A stretch of DNA of 64,000 bases from Atriophallophorus winterbourni (GCA_013407085.1 JACCGJ010008390.1:1-64000); one strand, 5' to 3'; counted from the stretch's first letter, positions 34,701 through 44,984 are shown. Made by a program: numbers and translations. Notes: generated from the letters alone by a model not told the origin.

Positions 34701-37700
34701 TTGAGGTTTTCGCTTCCAAACTCGATGAGTTTATGACGAACCATGCGGTATGCGAATGTCCCTATTGATTTTTCAGATATTTTATATTTTTATATATTTT
34801 TATATGTTCCATATACCTTGTCATCCTATGGTTATTGTTAAGCTTAATGCTTTTTCTACCATACAATTTTCTGAGTTCTGAGAACACTATACTTGGTATG
34901 TTGTCTAAGTTTCGTTCAAATCTAAACGCCTAAACGTAAATGGTGAGCTATATTTGTGAGTACTCATCAACACCAAACACTTAGAATTATTCACAAAGGC
35001 AATCACAACGACCCGAAATGAAACCAATGCGCTAATCAGCAATGAACATTTGCCTTGGATTTGACTCGAACCCCCGACTACCACAGCTTACGTCCTGGGC
35101 TACCGTCCGCGCATTAACCAATGATGATGAAGCATTTGTGAATCATAATCCAGATGTTACATTGGAGCACTGTTATATTCCCGAGAAGTAATGAAGAAAC
35201 GAACAACATCTGTTGTGGTTGTGCAAACCTATCGTGCTTTCCATCGGTTTGTGGGTTTGAGTCCCATAACATGCACAGAATACACGCTGGTAATATGCTG
35301 AAAAAAGAGACAAACTCGAGACCATTGTGGACGATAGTGATCAACGTTTTGAATATGTCAAAGGATTTGACATTGGTTAGTAATTGCGCTCAACTCCGCC
35401 AAGGACGGTCACAAGCCCGTCTGAGAAAGGAGGAGCGTTGGGCTTAGGGCTAGCAACCCTATCCCGTAAAACATACATTGCTACGGAAACGATGACAACG
35501 GATCCGTGGTTCGGTCATGTCTGCAGGATGGATCCCAGTTCGCATACGAAGGTAGCCATGCACTGGCATCCGCAAGGTTAACGAAAAAGGGGACGGCCCA
35601 AGGAAACTTGGCGCAGAACTTTGGAACGCGAACTACATGCACAAGGATTCACGGTGCAGACGGCAACGGAAGCAGCGACAGACCGGAACCACTGGTGTGA
35701 AGTTGTCTTCGCTTCATGTGCCACCCGGCACGGAGAGGACTGAATGAATGAAGTAATTGCGGTCTTGCACTAAACATCTTCTTGGAGTCTTTGCTTAACC
35801 TTGTATGTTGTCAAGCGGAGTGACGATAAAAGCTTGTTATGATGCATGACAGTGAAAGCCGCAAGGAAGCTGCCATGCTGATGTCGCTATACTCGTTCAC
35901 GAAAATTGTTTGAATGCATGTTCCATTGGAGGTGTAGGCACCTCTTCCCAGTTTCTATAGAATCTGTAGCTATTTATGTCCCACCTTTCCCCATCTTTTA
36001 GGATTTTTTTCTTTTTCATGGTTGTGTGGCAGTTAAGCATTCGGTAAGTGCTACGAGTGTAATGCTGTCTGTGATGATGATGATGAATATTTGCAAACAT
36101 AAAAATATATTCTACGCAATGCGCCGAGTAAAGCCATGTTATATTAAATTAGCATTCGTTGCGCGTATTCACATTGCACTAAATCTGTAATACTTTTAAC
36201 CCCTTTCATAACAATCAGGTAGAGTTAATAATGTCAAAATTACCGTTAATGTGAAGTACGAAAGTATCTTGGAACTTATTATTAAACAGCAGTTTTCGTC
36301 GTGTGATCAACTTGTAAATAATATTCTCGCCGATAATTCCCACCTAACTCACAACGAAATAAACAATCTCATTTTCCTACTACTCGATCGAAATATATTA
36401 TATCGTACGCTTGAATTCTCTATATCTGCGACCATTCATTCCATTGGCTTCGAAATATTGTGTGATTGTGTAATGCTTTTCGCTTTGGTAGCTTATAGCC
36501 AAAATTTGAAATTTTGTTCAAAAATTGCTTTTGAATTCTCTTTTTTCTTAATCGCTGGCTTATTTAATTAATTTTCTAGCTCCGAAACTGAATTCCTCGA
36601 GAAAAATTTCAAAAATCTTCGACTATATCATTCATTTATCATCGCGTTTTTTCACGTTTGTGTTAACAGCTCGACAGAGGTCCAATCGTACATCAAACAC
36701 TAAAGGTTCTGTTTACCTGGTTGATTCTGCTACACATGGTGCTGAATCTATACGACAGATGGATGGAAATTCACTACCGGAAGTTGATTTGGACAGTTGA
36801 ATATTTTAACACACTGGTGGCCATACTCGCTGCTACATTAGGTAGGTTGTCCTGTAATAAGTTTTTTACTGGCTTGATTTAAACGATTCAATTTTCCGCT
36901 TAATTTTAAACCAATAAGCTGAACCTAATCTTACTGTCTTTCACCCGATGAAGGAAAATAGCCAGAAACTGGATTCGGATAGTAAGTGCTGGGAATGTGA
37001 GCACCACAATACATATAATCAACCAACTCCGCTCCAGAGTGAAGTCCATTTTGTAAGAATCTTTCGATACCCTTTACTTCGCTTGTGTAAAACTATCCCA
37101 GCAGCTACAAGTTACAATTTGTTAACTGCACGATGTTTCTTGTCCGTCTTGGTTGATAATTTCACACATGTGATCCAGTTTATTAGCAAATGCCGTAACC
37201 AAAGGTTTCACAACAATTCCAGGCTTCTCGTAATTCGTTCAAATTGCACATATAAAAGTGGCTTCAATTGATACAAAAATGATGCCTCTGGCCCACAGAT
37301 AGCGTTAACATTTAACGAAAAAAGCGGATAAAATGTGTGGAGAAATTAATTTTAGACACGGCCGATTTAAAGGCCCAACAAAAATATAAAAAAATCGTTA
37401 TAAGATGTTCCCACTGGCCACTGAACTCAGCTTTGTATCAGGTTCCAACCCTTATCACTAGCTATATAAATAAGGTTTCTATCATAGGCCACTCTGGTTA
37501 CAGCTCTAATCAAAATGAACAAGTTGAGACAAACGTTTGTATGAAAATGAACCCTGTAAGGGATTGTTTAATTTTACAAACATTCGGTGGATATCAACCT
37601 GTATTTATATCACTGTCAATACAAAATGCTGCAGATGGGCAAACTTGTCACTCATTCCCCAACAATATTAAAATTCAACGTTATTGTGGACTACATCCAA

Positions 37701-40700
37701 GAAAGACCTCGGTATCTGGGCGTGACGAAGTTTCACAAACAGTGCGAACTTGAATGCAATGTACCGGAATAAGTTCGGTGCATTTGCGGTCCAATTTAAA
37801 CAAGATATGTAATACATGCACACACCCAACTGTTGAGTATACATCCAAACCTTTGTAAACATGTCGGAAGAAAGACATTGCACGACTGGAGAGGATTTAG
37901 CTTCAAGCAAGCAAACCGGTTGTCGGAATGTGTAACCAACACCAGGAGCAACAATTCTGAAAACTTGGCTTGAACGACCCAAACTAGAGAAAGGATACTG
38001 AATGAGGCATCTCAATTGACAGTTGGTGCTAGGATCGTATCTCCTAGCCACACACACTGTCCCGCTTTAACTGGGATCTAATTTTTATTCTATTTTGAAT
38101 TTTGGAGTATTATTCACCAGATTGCACGTGGATTTGCAGCTTCTACGATACGATATATTAAGCCTAATTCTGAATACATTCAATCCGTTCAAGTTTGAAA
38201 CGAAGATGATTAAAGGCGACAACGCAACTGCGTTCATTTTTATATCCACCAGCTGTAGTGGCATAGTTAAAACGTGTGAGGTTTGTCCTTGAAGCCCCGT
38301 CAAAAATATGCACGTCCAGGAAAATGCACCCAAGCTAGAGTATTGATTTGTTCACACGCCACGCGCTTGCACTTCACTGACAGCTTCTGGCTGCCTGCCA
38401 TCATCAGGTTCCATGAGTATCGATACAATGGTAAAAGTATCCTATTTTATAACCCCTAAATAAGCATGCACATAAGAAAAATCTATATACACATATACGT
38501 TAAACAAATCCAGCAGTGACAAATGTTTGGATACTGAATACTGGGGCTACTGGTGAGTAGCTTATACACAGAAATATTTACGTTATTCTAACATTGTGTC
38601 ATATATATGGTTTGTTTTAGCGTATCCGCAGTGATGTAAAGAGTAATGAAATTCATCATTTTGTGGTCTAACATTCTACAGCATCAGTTGTTTCCACAGA
38701 TTTTTACAGATCCTGTTCAAGCTTACTTGGAATTTTATTGATTAATCACGTCTAAATATCCTTCTTGTCGAAATGTGATAGAAATTAATCTTGTTTCGAG
38801 AATTAGATCTGTCGGAAGAACCGGAGAAAGCACGGTCATGATAATACAGCCAACAAGGATATCAAAACATGTAGGCAAAATAATGCCAGAAATTCACGTC
38901 TCTCGAAACAAAGTCGAATAAATGATCATTGGTGATGCTGTCAACCGTATCCTACATAAAAATAAATAGAAAAAACAATTAATTATCTTCTCAAATAAAT
39001 ATTTTTGTTCACCTGAAACTGATAACAACCGCTGTGGTTTTCGCTAACACAACAAAGACACAAATTACGTTTTGTTGTTGACCTTCTTTCTTCCCACACA
39101 CCCAAATTTATTTGAATAAGCGTCTATCTAACTTTTTACCTTGCAGGCAATATCATCTTGGTTACGAATCCCAAAAATCCGTTGTTTATGCCAAATTACT
39201 CGATCGCGACGGTAAGTCATGTGCACCGGAAATCGAAACAATACGTTCTATTAGAATGATCATCATTCTCATTTAATGCTGAGAAGCATTGAGTGAAAAT
39301 GTTGATCAGGTTATATCATTCCTCGATGTGATGGGCTAATACGAACATAGAATATAAAGTGTCAAACACATTCAGTGTTGTTTAAATATTTTGTTTGATT
39401 CACGAGGAATTAGACAAGTGTACAATGAAGCATACAGTCGAACTGTGTTTCTTGTTGGGAATTCTTCCGGACTACTTGATTATAAACTCAGATGTAAATG
39501 TGTAGCGATCCGATTATTTAGAACGACTGTATCTTTCTAAACTGTAGTGAAATTGACGACCACGAGTATAAGACTTAAGATAGTTTGGCATTGCGCAACA
39601 TGTTTCAACTTCAGAAAATTTGGGGGCCTTTGATTTTCGTTAGCCGATGAAGCCAAGTCAAGTTTTATTGCAATATTGAACATTCCTCAAGACAGGTTAT
39701 CTTTATCTCCTTCTTTCACTTGATCTTACCATCTCCATTTGATTGAGACAGTCCGAAAAATATTTTTGTTTGTGAGCGAGACGGAATGTGATCACCGCAA
39801 TATAGTTGTCGTTTATAGGCGCCTTGATCGCTTGACACGGAGTGAACTATTTAGACAGTTTCTCACTTTTATTAATTAATGTTTGATGGATGGCCTATTA
39901 ATTAGTTTCGTACATTTACAATATAAAGATTCACTATTCTTTTTCTCAAATTTGCATATAATAATATATTACATATATATATCTATATATATATATATAT
40001 ACTATATATATATATATATATATCTATATCTGCAGAAATGGGGGCTTGGTTCGCCTTCCCGCCCTTCTCCTGACCTCAATCTTCACGTCACCATTACATT
40101 CAGTTTGCTCCCAAGGTAGACTGTATCTGTAACCTCACTGCGCGGTTGACCGTCCACCAACACTGGTGGTTGCTGCGGAACATTCTTCCGCATTACCTCC
40201 GATTTGCCAGCGTTAATTTCTAAACCCACCGTTTTGCCAACTGCCGAGTAAAAAAATATGTAAAAGCTTTCAAGGATCAATAGGGACAGTCACACACCGC
40301 ATGGTTCGACGTGCATTCATCGAAATTCGAAGCGAAAACCTCGACTGATTCCGAGCGTACGATTTTTTCGGGCAAGGTGTTCCACGTTAAACAAACTCTG
40401 ACGGGGAAAACATTCCGACGTATATCCAGTCGAGAATGTGGGATGCTGAAAGCCTTTGAATGTCTGCGTGTCCGAATAAGGTCCTTGAGCTTAAGTAAAT
40501 GTTTGAGAAGATAATTGTCGGCGTGTTATATTTTAAATCCCAGCATAAGATCACTCCATACTCATTGTTGGGTAAAATCATGTAAGTCAAGTATTGACAT
40601 TCGCTTATGGAAAGGCGAATATTTGTAACGGGAGACCAACTTAGCCGCATGGTGATAAATCCTGTCAAGTAGTTCAATATCCTTCCTCAGCGATAGAGCC

Positions 40701-42160
40701 TAGGCTTGGATTGAATATTCCATAACAGGACGTACATGTGCTAATTAAAGGGGGTAAGGATTCTGGCGTAGAACTCCTGAATATCCTCTTAAACAGACCC
40801 AAGATACGCCAAGAGTTATTATACGCTGTTTGGCAATGATTCCGGGCTTGAGGTTACCCGGCACCTAGATCGTTTTTTCTCCGGTAGTTCAGACGACATC
40901 TTTCGAGTCAAGCTAATACATGCGATGCAGAAATTTCCAAGCTGCCAATAGATCCTCGTTTTACGAAAGCATATATTATCCGGGTTTAGTTTGTCTACAA
41001 ATCGATCAAATTATTTATACGATTTAAGTGTCGTAGGTTTAACGGAACAATTTAATCTTTGAACAGGATGATGATATTCATTTCGTGGAAAGGACGTTGG
41101 AGTACATAACATTCAGCGCAATGTTGATACACCTCATATTGATGACTGCTGACATGAAGAACTACGAAATTGTTGGCTATGAAGTGAGTTTTTGATGTTT
41201 TCACTTTTTGTTGTTGGCCGTTGGGATTCATCTCAGTGGGATTCCAGACCTATGACGCGATACCAATTTATAACGGTTTATCTGGCTGAATCTCACTTAA
41301 CACCAAACTGCTGGACAAGGCATGCGATTCCATCACACACCTAACAGCCGGTTTCTCGCTGTTTGCACTGATCAGAGATAGTAACATCAGGATCCGCATG
41401 TTTTGAAACGGTGAAAGGAGGAAAAAATGTTTGATTTTTCAAGCCACTGTTGGATAAGGCTGTCACGACAAATCACGTGCGCCACACCCACAAGTAAAAC
41501 TTGAAGTAAAATCCTTATTTTCATCAATTTACATCACATACACACACACCACAGCCGGATTAATGCTGTTTCCACTCATCAGGTACGGCCATTACAATCA
41601 GCATCCGCATGTCTCTACTTCAACTGCAAACAGCACCAAATCAGTCGTTGGGAAGTGAAATGCAAATGCATGCAAACATGGATATTTTGCTCACTTAAAA
41701 TCATTCTAAATTATACATTACGAGGTGCTCAACGGGGATCTCGGGTCACATTATTCTTGATACACAATACGTTATACAAGGCTGGATGAACATTCGATAA
41801 TCAAAAATACATGACACTCAAAACGACGCACACGACAACAGAGTACGGTGAATATTAACAGATCAATACAACAGACGAAACTAATAATGGGTCGTCAACG
41901 AATCTAAAACTATAGCCCGGAGTAAATTTAATCGACCAAACGTTATTGCTGCCGCTGAAATTGATCAATCGTGAATCGATTCAGGCAACTATGCTTGCAG
42001 GTTTTTCCCTCAAACTCGACTATTTTCTATTTTACCAATTTTCACGCAGTTTATATCTCTCTAATGTTGCTCACTGCATTCGTTTCAGCTTTTAAGAAAA
42101 CAACGCAACCAGGAATCGGGCATGTGTCGAAATTCCTCTAACACGGAAAAACCAGTATGA
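22769..42160 (+). CDS. PGAP2-like (Frag1/DRAM/Sfk1 family) multi-pass membrane protein (9 exons)
   Basis: Exons proposed: 22769-22857, 25349-25384, 27224-27262, 29855-29922, 29994-30148, 36670-36841, 39147-39211, 41067-41183, 42089-42160 (TGA). Phases run 2,2,2,1,0,1,0,0 without conflict, giving 270 codons; human PGAP2 is 254 aa. Six hydrophobic spans are visible near residues 9-28, 66-88, 111-128, 142-158, 170-192 and 217-234, with a short basic C-terminal tail. The stretch IPSKYYYTIGLFSS fits the P-x-RY-x-W block before span 2 of PGAP2. LEYITFSAMLIHLILM followed by a charged loop fits the last-span LEY block. PGAP2 remodels GPI anchors in the Golgi; the same fold group contains DRAM/TMEM150 and the CWH43 N-domain, so exact orthology is inferred. 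The ATG lies 3 nt after an acceptor-like AG (22765), so a 5'UTR intron or spliced-leader addition is possible. Exons 4-9 are well supported; exons 1-3 rest on splice signals and phase. Confidence 0.65.
23000..24090. other. Intronic AT-rich region
   Basis: Within intron 1 of the PGAP2-like gene. No repeats or coding exons recognised between 22930 and 24090. Confidence 0.35.
24095..24480 (+). mobile_element. RTE-like LINE C-terminus (family D)
   Basis: Frame reads KRDMKAIGIDPASWEELALD, HWRHCVKRRLQAG, LLAAERRSRRRRA, then a C-x2-C zinc-finger-like end with FRIGLFGHS. This is the RTE ORF2 terminus, followed by its 3'UTR (GATGAACATCCATGGTCGAC). Confidence 0.85.
24790..25040 (+). mobile_element. 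RTE-like LINE tail, family D
   Basis: Starts mid-terminus (GCAGCTCTTGGCTGCTGAAC) and runs to the GGTCGACATCGACCGAAGGAG 3'UTR block. 5'-truncated. Confidence 0.75.
25855..26130 (+). repeat. 230-bp repeat family C, diverged
   Basis: Includes an inverted start (TAGGGTTCGTACGTCGAAC against TTCGTCGTACGCATCCGAT) and a degraded hammerhead-like segment at 26081-26118. There stem I (CTCCAC/GTGGAG) is intact, but the boxes read CTGGTGG and TAAA. Confidence 0.65.
26200..27200. other. Intronic spacer
   Basis: Inside intron 2 of the PGAP2-like gene. No repeats or exons recognised; AT-rich. Confidence 0.35.
27506..27547 (+). ncRNA. Hammerhead-like motif, sister repeat family
   Basis: CCTTAC (27506-27511), CTGATGA (27512-27518) plus G, TGG/GCA around AAACA, C, then AAAA in place of GAAA (27532-27535), CCGGTC (27536-27541), GTGGGG (27542-27547) pairing with CCTTAC. 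The G12-to-A change and a stem II mismatch suggest an inactive copy. Confidence 0.55.
28041..28066 (-). ncRNA. Degraded hammerhead-like remnant
   Basis: On the minus strand CTGATGA followed by a GGT/ACC stem and AAAA in place of GAAA; stem III and stem I are lost. Confidence 0.3.
28928..28996. repeat. Two palindromes in a 43-bp direct repeat
   Basis: GGGACCCACCGGTGGGTCCC (28933-28952) is a perfect 20-bp palindrome. GGACCCAC-TG-GTGGGTCC (28977-28994) is its near copy 43 bp on, both preceded by TGTGAA. Lies in intron 3 of the PGAP2-like gene. Confidence 0.85.
29545..29735 (-). mobile_element. CR1-like LINE RT C-terminal scrap
   Basis: Minus frame YLRPTIEYAVEVWTHWLRKD then IYHRAMFRATKY, matching the copies at 32505 and 34270. 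Lies about 120 bp before exon 4 of the PGAP2-like gene. Confidence 0.8.
30590..30755 (+). repeat. Dispersed repeat G, copy 2
   Basis: CATCATCATCATCATGAAG, then AAGTCTGGAGCCAGACAAAG and CAGGAAAAGCAGATAAGCAAG, to CAAAAAGCAGCTGG. Confidence 0.6.
30785..31215 (-). mobile_element. LINE RT C-terminus and 3' end (type X)
   Basis: Minus frame IGRIARIRWQLRVTNIDVCK, LARLRWLGHVLRMPTHRLPY, SWEKRSGGQSMTW; same element end as at 5583-6110. The non-coding 3' end runs down to 30785. Confidence 0.85.
31250..31420 (+). repeat. Hammerhead-bearing sister repeat, decayed copy
   Basis: Shares the lead-in GCATGAGGATCCTGATCC and the TCGTGGTG end with 27480-27560. The core reads CTTGATA and is not functional. Confidence 0.45.
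32370..32470 (+). repeat. 230-bp repeat family C fragment with hammerhead-like core
   Basis: CTGATGA is intact at 32410-32416 and stem II is GGC/GCC, but GAAA is CAAA; the end is CTGGTAGTTG. Confidence 0.6.
32505..33070 (+). mobile_element. CR1-like LINE 3' end, decayed
   Basis: PRIINTYIRPAIEYAAQAW, LWLQKDMVLL, then frame changes, ILCTVNHPLEHVF and LTIPHSRSNCRRFF. The 3' non-coding part matches 19700-19900 inverted. Confidence 0.75.
33287..33482. repeat. Second inverted pair of family C units
   Basis: Arms 33287-33347 and 33418-33482 (GGGTTCGTACAACGAACCAC against GTTTCGTTGTACGAACCC) enclose 70 bp of unit sequence. Same arrangement as 22081-22291. Confidence 0.8.
33500..33640 (+). repeat. 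230-bp repeat family C fragment with hammerhead-like core
   Basis: CTGATGA (33551-33557) and GAAA (33571-33574) are both intact, but stem II is weakened (TGAC/GCCA) and stem I is mismatched (CCAC against TTGG). Confidence 0.6.
33985..34790 (+). mobile_element. CR1-like LINE RT C-terminal third
   Basis: From a SQLNELPFNPAKCKMLQLGK block through TAEKDLGIWV, PRVINTYIRPVMEDSIQAW, LRKDIELLDRIYHRATKLV to WNYLPEEITRSESVEVFASK. One frame runs from about 34085 to 34768, interrupted only by TAG at 34439-34441. Upstream RT is missing; the element is 5'-truncated inside a family C repeat. Confidence 0.9.
35061..35121 (-). repeat. tRNA-like segment, possible SINE head
   Basis: On the minus strand a TGGTTAATGCG word (35120-35110) and GGTTCGAGTCA (35072-35062) fit RNA polymerase III A and B boxes at tRNA-like spacing. 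The arms do not fold into a full tRNA, so a tRNA gene is not called. Confidence 0.35.
35380..35755 (+). mobile_element. LINE ORF2 C-terminus with TGAA tail
   Basis: Contains FGHVCRMDPS, MHWHPQGKRK-like, RGRPKETWRRTLERE-like and EAATDRNHW segments. The 3' end is GGAGAGGACTGAATGAATGAAG, a short TGAA tandem tail. Two frames are needed to read it. Confidence 0.7.
35757..36090 (+). repeat. Dispersed repeat H, copy 2
   Basis: Best preserved copy; from CTTGTATGTTGTCAAGCGGAG to AATGCTGTCTGTGATGATGATG. Confidence 0.6.
36910..37020 (+). repeat. 230-bp repeat family C fragment
   Basis: Degraded hammerhead-like part: CCGATGA, AATAGCCAGAAACTGGATTC. Directly follows exon 6 of the PGAP2-like gene by about 70 bp. 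Confidence 0.5.
37600..38060 (+). mobile_element. CR1-like LINE RT fragment, strongly decayed
   Basis: LQMGKLVTHSPTILKFN and QERPRYLGVTKFHKQCELEC match the block preceding the RT C-terminus in CR1-like elements; the remainder is unreadable. Confidence 0.5.
38384..38407 (-). ncRNA. Degraded hammerhead-like remnant
   Basis: CTGATGA and a perfect TGGC/GCCA stem II with loop AGGCA are kept; GAAA is GAAG and stem I is lost. Confidence 0.35.
38420..39120. other. Intronic spacer
   Basis: Intron 6 of the PGAP2-like gene; AT-rich, nothing recognised. Confidence 0.35.
39960..40033. repeat. TA-rich microsatellite
   Basis: Mostly TA dinucleotides with interspersed ATC. Confidence 0.9.
40083..40280 (-). 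mobile_element. RTE-like LINE RT fragment
   Basis: Minus frame VGLEINAGKSEVMRKN, PPVLVDGQPRSEVTDTVYLG, the block after the YADD box in RTE/jockey-type RTs. Confidence 0.8.
40285..40930 (-). mobile_element. CR1-like LINE C-terminal region, decayed
   Basis: The complement of 34300-34760 is visible: the VEVFASKLDE-type end at 40305-40345, the region after it to about 40680, and an IRPVMEYSIQAW-like block near 40700-40730. Many indels. Confidence 0.65.
41290..41420 (-). repeat. Hammerhead-bearing sister repeat, copy
   Basis: On the minus strand, CTGATCA (one change from the core), G, TGC-AAACA-GCG, A, GAAA and CCGGC with the usual lead-in GCGGATCCTGATG. Confidence 0.5.
41546..41587 (-). ncRNA. 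Hammerhead-like motif, half-conserved
   Basis: CTGATGAG (41582-41575) and TGG/GCA around AAACA are kept, but GAAA is replaced by TAAT and the U16.1 position is C; probably inactive. Confidence 0.4.
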
Positions 42161-42289
42161 GCTGACACGGGTCTTGTTCTCACCACAAGCTGACGGGAAA
42201 GGGCTACCGGCAGATGACCACTGAAAGGTCGTCATGACACAATTCTGACTTAGTATGATCGAATATGGTCATAGCACTTGCACAAGTTT

Positions 42290-42430
42290 GATTCGAGGTG
42301 GTGGCACCTCATCCCAGTGTGTCTGTGCCTAATCTTCCATAGGTTCAGTAGCTTTTTAAGTCCCATCATTCCCATCTTTCGAGATTTTTAACAGGTCATG
42401 CTTGGATGGCACTGTCCATGATGATATGTT
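42290..42430 (+). repeat. Dispersed repeat H, short copy
   Basis: GCACCTCATCCCAGTGTGTC to GGCACTGTCCATGATGATATG. Lies 130 bp past the PGAP2-like stop codon. Confidence 0.5.
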
Positions 42431-43139
42431 CTAAGATGTAATCAGATAGTGGTATGCCTAACTTACACACGCCACTCATACTCAAGCTAAATCACATTTA
42501 AAATACGCATATTTGTGGATAAAGAATTCAGTAAATCGAAAGATATCCTTTTCGGTATTTTAAATTAAATCCCTCAAAAATTGTGGTAAAGAAATCGAAA
42601 ACGGGTCTGATCAATATCAAATGAACAGAAAATCGATATTACGTAAACCAGTTCAATAGATGGCCACGATAATAAAAGAGCACGCACTAATCGATTTTGG
42701 CTGCATATGTTTGGTATAAATATTGCTATCAGCTCAGTTTTTCTCAAAATGTTCCAGCCAAGTCTTCATGAGCAACCATTCAGAGTAGCTATTGTAACGC
42801 TTAAATGTGATATACCGTAAAAGAGATTATTCGTTTCTAAATGACATTACTTTTGACGGGGCAGTCCACCAGAAATTTGCTAGCAAAATGTCCGAGACGA
42901 CACCAATGGTACAAGGATGCAAGAAAAACTTCGATGAAGAAAATAAGAGCAAGCAAACATGGAGAGATTATGGAAGTGTAATGCAATAAGTGCGAACAAA
43001 CGCTCAACTTGAATAGACAGACCAAATGAGTGGAAAGATGCGGCTTGCTTACAACGTTTAACAAACACCACAACAGGTTTATTCAAAACCCAAGATTAAG
43101 CCTTAAGTGCAATGCGATTTTGAAAAACGTATTATCGTC

Positions 43140-43360
43140 TTTCACATACAGCTCCTGGCTGCTGAACGCAGATCATGCCGCCGGCGTGCAACTGACGCCC
43201 TACAACCGAGTTCCGTCTATCGTTGCAAGCGCTCCGGGGGAGATTGTTCCTCCCGAATCGGACTGATTAGTCATTCAAAAAGCTCTAGAACATGAAAATG
43301 TATGCGATTGTGATGTACATTCATGGTCGACATCGACCGAAGGTGGCCAACCATCATCGT
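43140..43360 (+). mobile_element. RTE-like LINE tail, family D
   Basis: LLAAERRSCRRRATDALQPS, then CKRSGGDCSSRIGLISHSKS and the GGTCGACATCGACCGAAGG 3'UTR block. 5'-truncated. Confidence 0.75.
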
Positions 43361-43631
43361 CTTTTAGCGTACACAACTGTTGTGATGTCAGAATACACAA
43401 ACCGACTCGAACCTGACAATGGTGGAGGTGTTTCGTATGAAATACGTTAAATACATAGTGAACAGAATACATGAATTAGAAAAGGCAGACCCTGATCTTA
43501 TAAATTCAGATAGAATTCAAATCCAAGAATATAATCATTACGATAAGAAAGCTCAGCTTGAGGATCGTGCACGGACAGGTTGTAGATAAGCGAACAGATT
43601 GTGGTCTTTCTTGGTTGGTCAAGTTAACCTT

Positions 43632-43745
43632 GTATGGTACGGTATGAAAGCAAAAGCCTAATCCAGGCAAAGTGCGCACAGTCAGAGACTGCACGTGGGC
43701 GATATTACTGTCAGGTTGCCCGGGCCTAGACAGATATGAGAAATA
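43632..43745 (-). repeat. SINE-like family A, 5'-truncated
   Basis: TATGGTACGGTATGAAAGC at the tail side, ending at CAGATATGAGAA. Confidence 0.8.
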
Positions 43746-43834
43746 GAGAATAAAGATAGCCTTGTAGAACAGCGGCTTCAAATACTTTTAAAAATTTCTC
43801 CACTTTACAGGCATGTGGGTCCTGATCATTATGT

Positions 43835-43876
43835 ACCTACCTGGTGAATGCAAACAGCACGAGACCGGTCGTGGGG
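43835..43876 (+). ncRNA. Hammerhead-like motif, sister repeat family
   Basis: ACCTAC then CTGGTGA (43841-43847), A, a perfect TGC/GCA stem II around AAACA (43849-43859), C, GAGA (43861-43864), CCGGTC, then GTGGGG pairing with the lead CCTAC. Two core changes from consensus (A6 to G; GAAA to GAGA). Confidence 0.5.
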
Positions 43877-44381
43877 AAATGTACACAACAGCGGATTTTC
43901 ATGCTTTCCTAGATAAAAATTTAAACCCCATATGTCGGACTGTGGGATACATACCAGTGATGGACAAATTTCATTCAATCACTCATAGACATGCACAAGC
44001 ATCAACATTTCGTCAAACCCTGTTCTTAGATAAACTGGATACACCCAAAACAGCATCAAAAGAACAGGAAATAATTGAGACAGATACGAGATATGAATTG
44101 CCGACGATAGAGGCAGACAATAGATGGAATTTGCTTGGTCGGCCTTGAAAGTAACGATAAATCGAAGCAACCATAGAATATCAGAATAAAACGGTGCACG
44201 AATCAAACACCAGAAGAAGACCACGTAGCGTTAGCCAATTACATGAAAAGGAAGCATGGAACGGACCGAAAGACAGAAAATAGAATGAATATGGCATTAG
44301 GTCTTGAATAAACTACACAGCCAGCATTATATCGATAAAAGAGTACCAAATTCTCAACCGCCTTAAAACCACCAAGCAATA

Positions 44382-44630
44382 TGCACGGATGTGCAATCGT
44401 GCAGCATTTCTGTGCTGTACGGCTAACATCGTGCTAAATTCATTGATCAGAGGTAGTGAGTTGCATGGTGAAACTCGCTGGAGTCTCACTACCATTTCCT
44501 GTTCTTTTTCCTTCCTCATATCTGTCTAGGCCTGGGCAACCTGACAGTATCTTAGCCCACGTGCAGTCTCTGACTGTGTGGCACTTTGCCTGCAGCAGGC
44601 TTGTGCTTTCACACCATTCATACCATACCA
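44382..44630 (+). repeat. SINE-like family A, full-length copy
   Basis: TGCACGGATGTGCAATCGT to TTCATACCATACCA. Confidence 0.85.
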
Positions 44631-44654
44631 AGCAATATAATCGTTCATGAGATA

Positions 44655-44740
44655 GGGTGGGATTTTAAAAGCTACGGAATGCACAGAAGAGTAAACACAT
44701 AGAGTAGAATGCGGTGCCTACATCTCGTCTAAAACACCTA
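44655..44740 (-). repeat. Dispersed repeat H, fragment
   Basis: GGGTGGGATTTTAAAAGCTA and GAATGCGGTGCCTACATCTC, inverted relative to 12400 and 35757. Confidence 0.45.
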
Positions 44741-44928
44741 TACGAATGAGTATAGTGGTATCACACAGTGCAGCCACAAGTCAATCCTTCGTCAAGCGGG
44801 ATAATATGTGAATTACGTCGGTATTGAAAATTCTCTTCGTAACGAACTAACGTGCCTGTCACGATAAGAGAGAACCAACTAGCAAAGTATGAAAATAAAG
44901 TTTGCAATGAATCGGTTATAGTAAGTTT

Positions 44929-44973
44929 TTGGTGACGTTTCGCTTCTGAACACCGAAGCATCGTCAGACCAAG
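44929..44973 (-). ncRNA. Hammerhead ribozyme motif near Penelope-like remnant
   Basis: Minus strand: TTGGT (44972-44968), CTGACGA (44967-44961; N7 is C, which the core allows), an unpaired T, stem II GCTTC/GAAGC (44959-44955 with 44946-44942), GAAA (44941-44938), CGTC with cleavage predicted after C44934, then ACCAA (44933-44929) pairing with TTGGT as stem I. Stem III is the palindrome ACGT. The extra T before stem II is unusual. Confidence 0.65.
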
Positions 44974-44984
44974 GGTGTCGCTTA

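Noticed and set aside
35061..35121. tRNA gene
   Set aside because: A- and B-box-like words are present, but acceptor and T stems do not pair. Kept only as a tRNA-like segment.
36251..36571. 106-codon frame next to PGAP2-like exon 6
   Set aside because: AT-rich, low-complexity hydrophobic translation without splice phase that would join its neighbours.
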